A DNA stretch of 64,000 bases from Pseudomonas bohemica (lineage in GTDB: Bacteria > Pseudomonadota > Gammaproteobacteria > Pseudomonadales > Pseudomonadaceae). The position numbers were made by a program, and so were the translations under genes. How positions within the stretch are numbered: position 1 is the stretch's first letter; each line of letters opens with the position of its first letter. Positions 44,077 to 53,185 of the stretch are shown piece by piece. A model generated the notes under the pieces. It worked only from the letters and a program-made list of their open reading frames with translations, had not been told where the DNA came from and made no database searches. The DNA lies in contig NZ_NKHL01000106.1 in assembly GCF_002934685.1 (NCBI RefSeq), forward strand, positions 1 through 64,000, given 5' to 3'.

Positions 44077-44886
44077 ATGGACTATCCCGCGTTGTTCCAA
44101 CCCAAGTGGAACGTCAAAAAATTCCTGCTGTGTAATCTGGTAGCGCTGGCGCTGCTGTTGGTGTGGATCTGGCCTGCGGGGCATGCCGCGTTTACACAAT
44201 TCGACGAGTGGTTTTTCTATCTTCTGAACCGTCCGTTGGAGCAAAGCAAAGTGTGGCTGTGGATCTGGACAGTCGCCAGTATGCGCCCCTTCGATATCGT
44301 CGTCGGACTGATCCTTCTGGTCTTGCTGATCAAGGGCGACTGGGTGTTCAGAGCTGCACAAACCCGCGCTGCCCTGATCGGATTCGTGCTGACGCTGATC
44401 CTGCTGCTAATCATCCGCACCGTGTTCTCCAAGATCATCGATCACACGTCGTTGCAGCATGACAGCGCCTCGATGGTGCTTCCCGATGCCATCAAACTCA
44501 GCGATATTTTCCCGACGCTGGAAGACAAATGGCAGCTCAAAGATCGGTCGAGCCAGAGTTTTCCTGGCGACCATGCTTCCGTGCTGTTGATTTGGGCGAT
44601 GTTCATGACCGTATTCAGTCGTACAGTCGGCCAGCGCGTGATCATCTGGGTGCTCGCGTTGCTGTTCATGATGCCGCGCCTGGTGGCAGGCGCCCACTGG
44701 GGCCAGGACGACTATATTGGCGGCGTGATGATCGCCTTGCTGGCATTGGCCTGGAGTTGCTACACACCGTTTGCGGCGGTGGTCACACGTTTCCTGCTGC
44801 GGGTGACTGCCCCGATTTTCAATCTGTTCGCCAAGGTGCCGATGCTCAACTGCCTGAGCGTCATGAAGCAAGGTGCGAGACTCTGA
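44077..44886 (+). CDS. PAP2-family membrane phosphatase/phosphotransferase
   Basis: This 269-residue protein has about six membrane helices. The phosphatase motifs are present in modified form: KDRSSQSFPGDHASV (about 156-170), with FPGDH instead of the usual PSGH, and RLVAGAHWGQDDYIGG (about 206-221) with the catalytic histidine and aspartate. This form resembles LpxT-like lipid A phosphotransferases and undecaprenyl-pyrophosphate phosphatases. GGGGG stands eight bases before the ATG. It lies divergently from hslO. Substrate cannot be decided from sequence. Confidence 0.85.
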   Translation: MDYPALFQPKWNVKKFLLCNLVALALLLVWIWPAGHAAFTQFDEWFFYLLNRPLEQSKVWLWIWTVASMRPFDIVVGLILLVLLIKGDWVFRAAQTRAALIGFVLTLILLLIIRTVFSKIIDHTSLQHDSASMVLPDAIKLSDIFPTLEDKWQLKDRSSQSFPGDHASVLLIWAMFMTVFSRTVGQRVIIWVLALLFMMPRLVAGAHWGQDDYIGGVMIALLALAWSCYTPFAAVVTRFLLRVTAPIFNLFAKVPMLNCLSVMKQGARL

Positions 44887-44897
44887 CCCCTCTTTTT

Positions 44898-44967
44898 CCG
44901 TAGCAGTTCGGCTTGCCAGCGGTGACGTCCTTGAGACCTATACCGGCGGCGAGCCGGACTGCTACCG
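44898..44967. repeat. Paired palindrome, GTAGCAGTTCGGCTTGCC type
   Basis: CCGTAGCAGTTCGGCTTGCC faces GGCGAGCCGGACTGCTACCGG, arms differing at few positions. It fills the gap between the converging PAP2 and hslR genes. Confidence 0.75.
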
Positions 44968-44971
44968 GACG

Positions 44972-45373
44972 TTAGTCATCCGCCGAGTGAAAATGAAACA
45001 GCTGCCGACGCTGCTTTTTGGTCGGCTTGCCGTCAGTGGTGACACCCAGGCTTCCGGCCTTGCGCATCTCGGCGGCCTGTTCCCGTTTCGCCAGGCTTTC
45101 CGGGGTTTCGCTGTATAGCAGCTGAGCCTCCGGGGCCCCGCGTCGTACGATGGACAGCGCTTGAACTACCACCGTGCGCTCGTCGAACCCGGCGCGAACC
45201 TGAAACTCGTCGCCAATGCGCGGCTCCTTGCCGGGCTTGCAACGCTCGCCTCGGCAATGAACCTTGCCACTTTCGATCGCTGCCTTGGCTAATGCGCGAG
45301 TCTTGAAGAAGCGCGCTGCCCATAGCCATTTGTCCAGGCGAACCTTGTCGTCTTCGTCTGACTTTTGTGTCAT
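44972..45373 (-). CDS. hslR: Heat-shock protein 15, ribosome-associated S4-domain protein
   Basis: This 133-residue protein has an S4 RNA-binding domain (VRLDKWLWAARFFKTRALAK, about 11-30, then GKVHCRGERCKPGKEPRIGD). The C-terminal tail ends in the basic KPTKKQRRQLFHFHS. Hsp15 recycles 50S subunits carrying stalled nascent chains after heat stress. It is about the usual length. Promoter region shared divergently with rimA. Confidence 0.95.
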   Translation of the reverse strand: MTQKSDEDDKVRLDKWLWAARFFKTRALAKAAIESGKVHCRGERCKPGKEPRIGDEFQVRAGFDERTVVVQALSIVRRGAPEAQLLYSETPESLAKREQAAEMRKAGSLGVTTDGKPTKKQRRQLFHFHSADD

Positions 45374-45491
45374 CTGAATTCCTCAATCTGGTGATAGTCA
45401 GAACTGTACTACGCAACGTCGGGCACGCGGTTATCCCAACCGTCGTTTACACTGCCAGCCAAGACAGCCGACGCCGAATCTGGAGTACGAC

Positions 45492-46265
45492 GTGACAGAC
45501 TTCCCAACCTCATTGACTGGCGGATGCAGAGGCTGCAAAGACAGCCCGGAACTGGACTTCGATTTCGATTTTGCTTACCAGCCCATCGTGGACGTACGTA
45601 GCCGCTCTGTCTTCGCCTACGAAGCTCTGGTTCGGGGCTTGAACGGCGAAGGTGCGCAGGCGATGCTGAGCCGGGTCGACGATCAGAACCGATACCGTTT
45701 CGATCAATTGTGCCGAACCCGCGCAATTTCAACGGCTGCCAGCCTGAATATGAGCGAGCACCTGTCGATCAACTTCCTGCCCAACGCGGTCTACCGCCCG
45801 GAATTATGCATACGCAGCACCCTGGAGGCGGCACGCACGCACCACTTTCCGCTGGAGCGGCTGATTTTCGAGACTGTTGAAAGTGAGCATCTGGATAGCA
45901 ATCACCACCTGACGAATATTCTGCGCGAATACCGCGAGTTCGGTTTCAAGACCGCCATCGACGATTTCGGCGCCGGGTATTCCGGGCTGACGTTGCTGGC
46001 TGACTTTCAGCCGGACCTGATCAAACTGGACATGGCACTGGTGCGAGATGTGCATCGTGATCGTGCACGTCAGATCATCGTTCGGGGGGTTGTCACAATG
46101 TGTACGGAGTTGGGCGTTACAGTGATCGCCGAAGGCATCGAGCATGCAGAAGAACGCGACTTTCTCGCCGACTGCGGAATATTCCTGATGCAGGGCTACT
46201 GGTTCGCCAAGCCCGCATTCAAGTCATTGGCACAGGTCGATCCTGGCGTCTGGCAGAACGCTTAA
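45492..46265 (+). CDS. rimA: EAL-domain c-di-GMP phosphodiesterase RimA
   Basis: This 257-residue protein consists almost only of an EAL domain. Catalytic positions are preserved: EALVRG (about 45-50), NFLP, the glutamate in FETVES, AIDDFGAGYSGL (two aspartates), the lysine of LIKLD, AEGIE and the glutamine in MQGYWFAKP. A GTG start at 45492 has GGAG seven bases upstream. In P. fluorescens the rimA-rimB-rimK operon links c-di-GMP to ribosomal protein S6 glutamylation, RimA being the phosphodiesterase. The same order is present here. Confidence 0.88.
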   Translation: MTDFPTSLTGGCRGCKDSPELDFDFDFAYQPIVDVRSRSVFAYEALVRGLNGEGAQAMLSRVDDQNRYRFDQLCRTRAISTAASLNMSEHLSINFLPNAVYRPELCIRSTLEAARTHHFPLERLIFETVESEHLDSNHHLTNILREYREFGFKTAIDDFGAGYSGLTLLADFQPDLIKLDMALVRDVHRDRARQIIVRGVVTMCTELGVTVIAEGIEHAEERDFLADCGIFLMQGYWFAKPAFKSLAQVDPGVWQNA

Positions 46266-46280
46266 ACGTACGGTATAGCT

Positions 46281-46763
46281 TTGAAAACATTCGACCATCT
46301 GACAGTCGTCGGCCTTCGCGAATGGGTGGCGCTCCCCAATTTGGGGGTCGCAGGCCTGCGCGCGAAGATCGACACTGGCGCCAGCACGTCCAGTCTGCAC
46401 GCCACCGAAATCGAACCTTTTGAGCGCGATGGCGAGAAATGGGTGCGCTTCAACGCTCACCTGGGCACGGTCGTGCAACTGCGTCACCGCCGATGCGAAG
46501 CTCAACTGGTCGCGATGAAGACCATCAAAAGCTCCAATGGTCAGGCGCAGGTTCGCTATGTGATTCGCACCACGCTGGCGCTGGGAGATCGGGTCTGGCC
46601 GGTGGAATTCACCCTGGCCTGTCGCAAGGCCATGCGTTACCGGTTGTTATTGGGTTCCAAAGCCTTGATTGACGGCCAACTGGTGGTCAATCCGGGCATT
46701 ACTTATGCTCAGGACAAGCCGGTGTATCCGGCTTCAAATCCCTCTGCCACAGGTGTTGCATGA
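46281..46763 (+). CDS. rimB: RimB, RimK-associated retropepsin-like protease
   Basis: This 160-residue protein has the aspartic-protease-like motif [14 protein letters not shown] (about 28-41) and a second conserved loop [10 protein letters not shown] (about 123-132), characteristic of the ATP-dependent zinc protease/RimB family. The only possible start after the in-frame rimA stop codon is a TTG at 46281, without a clear ribosome-binding site, so translation may depend on rimA. It overlaps rimK by four bases. It is thought to counteract or trim RimK-made glutamate tails. Confidence 0.88.
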   Translation: MKTFDHLTVVGLREWVALPNLGVAGLRAKIDTGASTSSLHATEIEPFERDGEKWVRFNAHLGTVVQLRHRRCEAQLVAMKTIKSSNGQAQVRYVIRTTLALGDRVWPVEFTLACRKAMRYRLLLGSKALIDGQLVVNPGITYAQDKPVYPASNPSATGVA

Positions 46764-47665
46764 AGATCGCTGTGCTTTCGCGAAACCCGCGTCTGTATTC
46801 AACTCGTCGTCTGGTCGAAGCTGGCACTCAGCGTGGCCATGAGGTCGTAGTGATCGATACCCTGCGCGCCTATATGAACATCGCCAGTCATAAGCCGCAG
46901 ATCCACTATCGAGGAAAACCCCTGGAAGGCTTCGACGCGGTGATCCCGCGCATCGGCGCTTCCGTGACGTTCTATGGCTGCGCCGTGTTGCGTCAGTTCG
47001 AAATGATGGGGGTGTTCCCCCTCAACGAGTCAGTTGCCATCGCGCGCTCTCGGGACAAACTGCGTTCGCTGCAGCTGTTGTCACGACGCGGCATCGGCCT
47101 GCCGGTCACCGGTTTCGCCCACTCCCCCGACGATATTCCCGACCTGATCCAGATGGTCAACGGCGCTCCGCTGGTGATCAAGGTACTGGAAGGGACACAA
47201 GGCATTGGCGTGGTGCTGTGCGAAACCGCGACAGCGGCGGAGTCGGTGATCGAAGCCTTCATGGGCCTCAAGCAGGACATCATGGTGCAGGAGTACATCA
47301 AGGAAGCCGGCGGCGCCGATATCCGCTGCTTCGTGGTGGGCGATAAGGTCATTGCGTCGATGATGCGTCAGGCCAAGCCCGGCGAATTCCGCTCCAACCT
47401 GCACAGGGGTGGTACTGCCAGCCTGATCAAGATCACGCCGGAAGAACGCATGACCGCCATCCGAGCGGCCAAAGTCATGGGTTTGAGCGTCGCAGGCGTG
47501 GACATCCTGCGCTCCAACCACGGGCCTCTGGTCATGGAAGTGAACTCATCGCCAGGCCTTGAAGGCATTGAAGCCACAACCGGGAAGGATGTGGCGGGCA
47601 TGATCATCCAGTACATCGAAAAGAATGGTGGGCCGCACATGACGCGGACCAAGGGTAAGGGGTAG
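46760..47665 (+). CDS. rimK: Ribosomal protein S6 glutamate ligase RimK
   Basis: This 301-residue ATP-grasp ligase adds glutamates to the C-terminus of ribosomal protein S6. Visible are [20 protein letters not shown] (2-21), the ATP-grasp segment [38 protein letters not shown], and the metal site [15 protein letters not shown]. The length is normal. It ends the rimABK operon and is followed by a REP doublet. Confidence 0.96.
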   Translation: MKIAVLSRNPRLYSTRRLVEAGTQRGHEVVVIDTLRAYMNIASHKPQIHYRGKPLEGFDAVIPRIGASVTFYGCAVLRQFEMMGVFPLNESVAIARSRDKLRSLQLLSRRGIGLPVTGFAHSPDDIPDLIQMVNGAPLVIKVLEGTQGIGVVLCETATAAESVIEAFMGLKQDIMVQEYIKEAGGADIRCFVVGDKVIASMMRQAKPGEFRSNLHRGGTASLIKITPEERMTAIRAAKVMGLSVAGVDILRSNHGPLVMEVNSSPGLEGIEATTGKDVAGMIIQYIEKNGGPHMTRTKGKG

Positions 47666-47690
47666 TCGAGTAGCCTCACATCTTTAGAAA

Positions 47691-47757
47691 CGCGCTTGCT
47701 CGCGATGTGGCATATCAGTGTGTCTGACCTACCGCCATCGCGGGCAAGCGCGCCTAC
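47691..47757. repeat. REP doublet, CGCGCTTGCTCGCGAT type
   Basis: CGCGCTTGCTCGCGATGTGG and its mirror CCATCGCGGGCAAGCGCG flank a short centre between the converging rimK and envZ genes. Confidence 0.85.
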
Positions 47758-47772
47758 GAGAATACTGCGAGA

Positions 47773-49086
47773 TCAATCCGCATCTCTGGGCAACATCAGC
47801 CCCAGTGGCAGTCGCACCCGCGCTTCCAACCCGCCACCCGAGCGGTTGCGCAGTTCGACGTTGCCACCATGCATGGCAGCAATGCGCTTGACGATGGCGA
47901 GGCCCAGGCCAGTACCTTTGCCGCTGCGGGCGCGGTCGCCGCGGATGAAGGGGTTGAAGATGCCTTCCAGCTCCGACGGATCGATCCCCATGCCACGGTC
48001 CAGCACGCTGAGCACCACATAGGGCGCGCCGCTGTCGCCGGAAACGTAGGCCGCGACTTCGACGCCATCGCCCGCGTGGTGCATCGCGTTGCCGATCAGG
48101 TTGTTGAGCAGGCGCTTCATCGAGACACGGCGCAGCGCAAACGGCGGGATCGACTCCAGGCACAAGCGCACCTGCTCGACCGGGCTGTTGTAGGGCGCCA
48201 CCACTTCGTGAACCAGTTCGACCAGATCAACTTCTTCGACTTCTTCGTCACGCCCATCGCGAATGAACGCCAGGAACTGGTCGAGTATGGCGTCCATGTC
48301 CTCGATATCGCGCACCATGCCTTCCATGAACTCGTTGTTGGCGGGCATCAACTCCAGCGACAGGCGCAATCGCGTCAGCGGGGTTCGCAGGTCATGGGAG
48401 ACTCCCGCCAGCATCAATTCCCGCTCCTGCCCCGCCTGTTCGACGTCTTCGGCCATCTGGTTGAAGGCGCGATAAACCTCGGTCATCTCGCTGGGGGTAT
48501 CGCTGACCGGCAACCGTACGCTGCGCCCCTGCCCCAGTTGGCGGGCGGCGAAGACGAGACGCTTGAGCGGCCGATTGAGCTGACTGACGAAGATCCACGC
48601 CGAAGCAGTGGACAGCAAGCCGATCGCCAGGAACCAACCAAGTACGCTCCAGATTTTCTGGCCGCGCAACGGGTGCGGATACAGAGGTACTTTCAGCCAG
48701 CCATCACCCAGGCTTGGCGCTCGCACCCACAAGGCAGGCGGGGCATGGACACGCAGCCGCACCTCGGTGTCGGCTCCAAGCTCGGCCTGCATCTGCCGCT
48801 GATAAATTTCCGAATACGGCCAATGCTGCTCACCTTCCGGGACACCGCCGCCCACCACGCGAATCAGGCCCGCCGCATCGGCGATGGTCTGTCTGTCGCT
48901 TTCATCCGCCGCCCAATAGGCCCGCAACGTCAAGGCGACACCATGGCTGTACTGACGGTCGACCAGCACGTCTTCGTTCATCAGCAGATAAACCAGGGTC
49001 AATGCCTTGGAAAACAGCACGACGATGAGCACTAGCCACAGGGTGCGAGAGAAAAAACTTTGCGGGAACCAGAGCGGTGTCTTCAT
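47773..49086 (-). CDS. envZ: Osmosensor histidine kinase EnvZ
   Basis: This 437-residue kinase has two membrane helices (about 15-36 and 163-183) around a periplasmic loop, a HAMP domain (about 185-235), the phosphoacceptor box LAGVSHDLRTPLTRLRLSLE, and an ATPase domain with NLIGNAMHHAG, LDRGMGID and GKGTGLGLAIVKRIA. It phosphorylates OmpR, encoded upstream. The start at 49086 gives a normal N-terminus; the ribosome-binding site is poor. Unlike many genomes, 168 bp separate it from ompR and contain repeat-like DNA. Confidence 0.9.
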   Translation of the reverse strand: MKTPLWFPQSFFSRTLWLVLIVVLFSKALTLVYLLMNEDVLVDRQYSHGVALTLRAYWAADESDRQTIADAAGLIRVVGGGVPEGEQHWPYSEIYQRQMQAELGADTEVRLRVHAPPALWVRAPSLGDGWLKVPLYPHPLRGQKIWSVLGWFLAIGLLSTASAWIFVSQLNRPLKRLVFAARQLGQGRSVRLPVSDTPSEMTEVYRAFNQMAEDVEQAGQERELMLAGVSHDLRTPLTRLRLSLELMPANNEFMEGMVRDIEDMDAILDQFLAFIRDGRDEEVEEVDLVELVHEVVAPYNSPVEQVRLCLESIPPFALRRVSMKRLLNNLIGNAMHHAGDGVEVAAYVSGDSGAPYVVLSVLDRGMGIDPSELEGIFNPFIRGDRARSGKGTGLGLAIVKRIAAMHGGNVELRNRSGGGLEARVRLPLGLMLPRDAD

Positions 49087-49105
49087 AACAGCAGCTACAC
49101 ACTTT

Positions 49106-49205
49106 GCAGGAGCGAGCCAGGCTCGCGAGATTTCGCGGAAGGCAAGAGACAGCAAAACCAGTCACCCCGATACCCTCCTTTTTTAGGAAGCTCCGAGTGA
49201 CTGGT
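49106..49205. repeat. REP half plus long-loop hairpin between ompR and envZ
   Basis: A single REP-like half (GCAGGAGCGAGCCAGGCTCG, about 49103-49122) is followed by a 9-bp perfect inverted repeat ACCAGTCAC/GTGACTGGT (49157-49165, 49197-49205) enclosing a 31-base loop with a T-run. This could attenuate or process the ompR-envZ transcript. Confidence 0.5.
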
Positions 49206-49254
49206 CAGCGTAAGCGGGCTTGCAATGCGCCCGGCAGGCAGCCTGTCGACTTGC

Positions 49255-49995
49255 TTACTGCTTGCTGGCACCATCCGGCACGAACACATAACCCACGCCC
49301 CAGACCGTCTGGATGTAGCGCGGCTTGGCGGCATCGACTTCGATCAGACGACGCAGACGGGAAATCTGCACGTCGATGGAGCGCTCGAGCGCGTCCCACT
49401 CGCGGCCTCGGGCAAGGTTCATCAGCTTGTCACGGGTGAGTGGTTCGCGTGCGTGCATGACCAGCGCCTTGAGCACAGCGAACTCACCGGTGGTGAGCAT
49501 GTGAACCTGGTCGCCTTTCTTGAGTTCGCGAGTGGCAAGGGACAGCTCGTATTCGCCGAAGGTGACGGTTTCGTCCTCGCTGGCTGGCGCGCCGGGCACA
49601 GGCGCGGACTGACGACGCAGCACAGCCTTGACGCGAGCCATCAGCTCATCGGGGTTGAAAGGCTTGGCCAGATAGTCGTCAGCGCCTAGTTCCAGGCCCT
49701 TGATGCGGCTCAGCTCATCGCCCTTGGCGGTCAGCATGATAATCGGCACCTGATTGTTCGCGGCGCGTAGCCGACGACAGGCGGAAAGGCCGTCTTCGCC
49801 GGGCAGCATCAGATCCAGCACCACCAGGTGAAAGACTTCGCGAGCCAGCAGGCGGTCCATCTGCTCCACATTGGCCACGGCACGGGCGCGATAACCCTTG
49901 CTGGTGAAAAAGCGTTCTAACAGGCTGCTCAGGCCCGGGTCATCGTCAACGATGAGGATTTTCTCGCCTTCAGCCGTTTGTGCAGTGCTGCTCAT
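49255..49995 (-). CDS. ompR: Osmolarity response regulator OmpR
   Basis: This 246-residue protein has a receiver domain (about 10-125) with IVDDDPG, phosphoacceptor DLMLPGEDGL, MLTAKG and LAKPFNPDEL. The winged-helix DNA-binding domain has LTTGEFAVLKALVMHAREPL and RDKLMNLARGRE, ending VWGVGYVFVPDG. It regulates porins and envelope functions with EnvZ. GGAGCATCC stands before the start at 49995. Confidence 0.93.
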   Translation of the reverse strand: MSSTAQTAEGEKILIVDDDPGLSSLLERFFTSKGYRARAVANVEQMDRLLAREVFHLVVLDLMLPGEDGLSACRRLRAANNQVPIIMLTAKGDELSRIKGLELGADDYLAKPFNPDELMARVKAVLRRQSAPVPGAPASEDETVTFGEYELSLATRELKKGDQVHMLTTGEFAVLKALVMHAREPLTRDKLMNLARGREWDALERSIDVQISRLRRLIEVDAAKPRYIQTVWGVGYVFVPDGASKQ

Positions 49996-50277
49996 TGGAT
50001 GCTCCTTTGATCTCGGCGCGCATTATGGCGTAGCTGCTGTGATGTGCACCGTGTGCATTGTTAGCAGATTTTTCCTGAGCCGACACTGATGCTCTGCGTC
50101 AGGGTTTTGCAGAGGTCTTCAGCTGCGTCCTGCGCGCCGGTTTGCAGCATCTGACAGGACGATCCCCTAATCGGAGTTCACTGGTTATAATGCGCCGCCC
50201 TCAAGATCAGGCACCACGCGCTCCAGGCGGTTCGCCAGCAGCCGGATTTTTTGCACACACATTTGCCAGGTGGTTTT

Positions 50278-52602
50278 ATGGACAGCATCAACAGCCGCAT
50301 CGCCGAGGAACTCGGCGTCCGCCCGCAACAGGTCGAAGCGGCCGTCGCCCTACTGGATGAAGGCTCTACCGTGCCGTTCATCGCTCGCTACCGTAAAGAA
50401 GTGACTGGCAGCCTCGATGACACGCAATTGCGTCATCTGGAAGAGCGCCTGCGCTACCTGCGCGAACTCGACGAGCGCCGCATCAGCATCCTCGCCAGCA
50501 TTGAAGAGCAAGGCAAGCTGACCCCGGAGCTGGCGCGCGACATCAAGCTCGCCGACACCAAGACCCGCCTCGAAGACTTGTACCTGCCCTATAAACAGAA
50601 GCGCCGCACCAAAGGTCAGATTGCGCTGGAAGCGGGCCTTGGCGAGCTGGCAGACAGCCTGTTCAACGACCCGAGCCTGACGCCTGAGACTGAAGCCGCG
50701 CGCTTCGTCGATGCTGAGAAAGGGTTCGCCGACGTCAAGGCGGTGCTCGAAGGGGCCAAGTACATCCTGATGGAGCGCTTCGCCGAAGACGCCACTCTGC
50801 TGGAAAAACTGCGCGGTTTCCTCAAACAGGAAGCGGTGATCAGCGCACGCGTCGTGGCGGGCAAGGAAGAAGAAGGCGCCAAGTTCCGCGACTACTTCGA
50901 ACACGACGAGCCACTGAAAAGCATGCCATCGCACCGCGCCCTGGCGATTTTCCGTGGCCGCAACGAAGGCATTCTGAGCTCTGCATTGAGAGTCGGTGAA
51001 GAGCTGCCCGGCACTCTTCACCCATGTGAAATGATGATCAGCGAGCGCTTTGGCCTTCAGAATCAGAATCGTCCGGCAGACAAATGGTTGGCCGAAGTCG
51101 TGCGCTGGACCTGGAAGGTCAAGCTGTACTCCCATCTGGAAACCGACCTGCTCGGCGAGTTGCGCGATGGCGCGGAGACCGAAGCGATTAACGTCTTCGC
51201 CCATAACCTCCATGACCTGTTGCTGGCAGCTCCCGCCGGTCCCCGCGCCACATTAGGCCTGGACCCCGGCCTGCGCACCGGCTGCAAGGTCGCCGTGGTC
51301 GACGCGACCGGCAAATTGCTGGATTACGCCACGGTCTACCCGCACGTGCCGAAAAACCAGTGGGATCAGACCATCGCCGTGCTGGCCGCGCTCTGCGCCA
51401 AGCATTCGGTCGACCTGATCGCCATTGGCAACGGCACCGCCAGCCGCGAAACCGACAAGCTGGCTGCCGAACTGATCAAAAAATATCCAGGCCTGAAAAT
51501 GACCAAGGTCATGGTTTCCGAAGCCGGCGCATCCGTCTATTCGGCGTCGGAGCTGGCGGCCAAGGAATTCCCGGATCTGGACGTGTCGATTCGTGGCGCG
51601 GTGTCCATCGCCCGTCGCCTGCAGGATCCATTGGCCGAACTGGTGAAGATCGATCCAAAGTCCATTGGGGTCGGCCAGTACCAGCATGACGTGTCGCAGC
51701 TCAAGCTGGCGCGAGGCCTGGACGCCGTGGTCGAGGACTGCGTGAACGCCGTGGGCGTGGACGTGAACACTGCTTCGGTCGCGCTACTGGCTCGGATCTC
51801 GGGCCTGAACACCACCCTGGCGCAGAACATCGTTAGCCATCGCGACGAGAATGGCGCATTCAAGACCCGCGCTTCGTTGAAGAAAGTCGCGCGTCTTGGC
51901 GAAAAAACCTTCGAACAGGCTGCAGGTTTCCTGCGCGTGATGAACGGCGATAATCCACTGGACTCCTCCGCCGTTCACCCGGAGGCGTATCCGTTGGTCC
52001 AGCGCATCGCTGCTGAAACCGACCGCGATATTCGTTCACTGATCGGCGACGCCAGCTTCCTCAAACGCCTTGACCCGAAGAAATTCACCGACGAGACTTT
52101 CGGTCTGCCGACTGTGACCGATATTCTTCAAGAGCTTGAAAAACCGGGCCGTGATCCGCGCCCCGAATTCAAGACCGCTGAGTTCCAGGACGGCGTCGAA
52201 GACCTCAAGGATTTGCAGCTGGGCATGATTCTCGAAGGTGTGGTCACCAACGTGACCAACTTTGGGGCGTTCGTCGACATCGGCGTGCATCAGGACGGTT
52301 TGGTGCATATCTCCGCGCTTTCGGAGAAATTCATCAAGGATCCGCGGGAAGCGGTGAAGGCAGGCGACGTAGTCAAGGTCAAGGTTATGGAAGTCGACAT
52401 ACCGCGCAAACGCGTCGGCCTGTCGATGCGCATGAGCGACACCCCGGGTGAGAAGATCGACGGCGCGCGCGGCGCACGTCCTGGCTCGGCCCCTCGTCAG
52501 CAACAAAGCAGTGCGCCACGCAAAGAAAACGTGACAGCAGCCCCGGCCAACAATGCCATGGCCTCGCTGTTCGCCAACGCCAAACAACTGAAGAAACGCT
52601 GA
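50278..52602 (+). CDS. tex: Transcription accessory protein Tex
   Basis: This 774-residue RNA-binding protein has an N-terminal helical domain ([20 protein letters not shown]), a YqgF-like RNase H-fold domain around [20 protein letters not shown], helix-hairpin-helix segments ([20 protein letters not shown]), and a C-terminal S1 domain (about 640-720, with [20 protein letters not shown]). The tail is a basic, low-complexity region. It is essential in some pathogens and affects transcription and stress responses. The ATG at 50278 has AGGTGG upstream. The stop overlaps the next gene's start. Confidence 0.95.
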   Translation: MDSINSRIAEELGVRPQQVEAAVALLDEGSTVPFIARYRKEVTGSLDDTQLRHLEERLRYLRELDERRISILASIEEQGKLTPELARDIKLADTKTRLEDLYLPYKQKRRTKGQIALEAGLGELADSLFNDPSLTPETEAARFVDAEKGFADVKAVLEGAKYILMERFAEDATLLEKLRGFLKQEAVISARVVAGKEEEGAKFRDYFEHDEPLKSMPSHRALAIFRGRNEGILSSALRVGEELPGTLHPCEMMISERFGLQNQNRPADKWLAEVVRWTWKVKLYSHLETDLLGELRDGAETEAINVFAHNLHDLLLAAPAGPRATLGLDPGLRTGCKVAVVDATGKLLDYATVYPHVPKNQWDQTIAVLAALCAKHSVDLIAIGNGTASRETDKLAAELIKKYPGLKMTKVMVSEAGASVYSASELAAKEFPDLDVSIRGAVSIARRLQDPLAELVKIDPKSIGVGQYQHDVSQLKLARGLDAVVEDCVNAVGVDVNTASVALLARISGLNTTLAQNIVSHRDENGAFKTRASLKKVARLGEKTFEQAAGFLRVMNGDNPLDSSAVHPEAYPLVQRIAAETDRDIRSLIGDASFLKRLDPKKFTDETFGLPTVTDILQELEKPGRDPRPEFKTAEFQDGVEDLKDLQLGMILEGVVTNVTNFGAFVDIGVHQDGLVHISALSEKFIKDPREAVKAGDVVKVKVMEVDIPRKRVGLSMRMSDTPGEKIDGARGARPGSAPRQQQSSAPRKENVTAAPANNAMASLFANAKQLKKR

Positions 52603-52988
52603 TGGATATCCCGGACGACCTCAAGCAAAGCGCTTACTTCAAGACCCTGGGTTGCCGCATCGTGCGGTTGAGCGAAGAAGGCGTCGCCGAAGTGGCACTG
52701 GCGCTGGAACCGCATCTACGCAACCGCGGCAACGTGATGCATGGCGGAGCCCTGTTCAGCCTGGTTGATATTGCGATGGGCCTGGCTTGTTCCAGTGCTC
52801 ATGGCTTCGACAAGCAAAGCGTAACCGTCGAGTGCAAGATCAACTACATGCGCGGCGTTGCGGATGGCGAAGTCACTTGTGTGGCGACGGTCCTGCATGC
52901 CGGTCGTCGCACGCTGGTGGTCGAAGCCGCCGTGCATCAGGCCGACAAGCTCGTCGCTAAAGCACAGGGCACGTTCGCGATCGTCTAG
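52602..52988 (+). CDS. PaaI-type hotdog thioesterase
   Basis: This 128-residue protein has the PaaI signature GNVMHGGALFSLVDIAMGLA (about 44-63), with the catalytic aspartate, then VECKINYMRG and VLHAGRRTLVVEA. It overlaps the tex stop by one base (TGATG), so both are one transcript. Substrate unknown, probably an acyl- or aryl-CoA. Confidence 0.88.
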   Translation: MDIPDDLKQSAYFKTLGCRIVRLSEEGVAEVALALEPHLRNRGNVMHGGALFSLVDIAMGLACSSAHGFDKQSVTVECKINYMRGVADGEVTCVATVLHAGRRTLVVEAAVHQADKLVAKAQGTFAIV

Positions 52989-53185
52989 CTGTCCGATGGC
53001 GATATGAGTTAATTTCGGCACTGTGTTTCAGTGTCGAGATTTTCCGATTTGTCTGTGGGAGCGATCGGCGACGGCCTTGGGCGTTCGGACCAAAAACGAG
53101 GCGAAAACGCCAGTTCCTTTCTTCACCCTTGTAGACCGCCATATCGCCCCCATATAGGGCCGACTGACGCGTGAAGGAATCCAAC

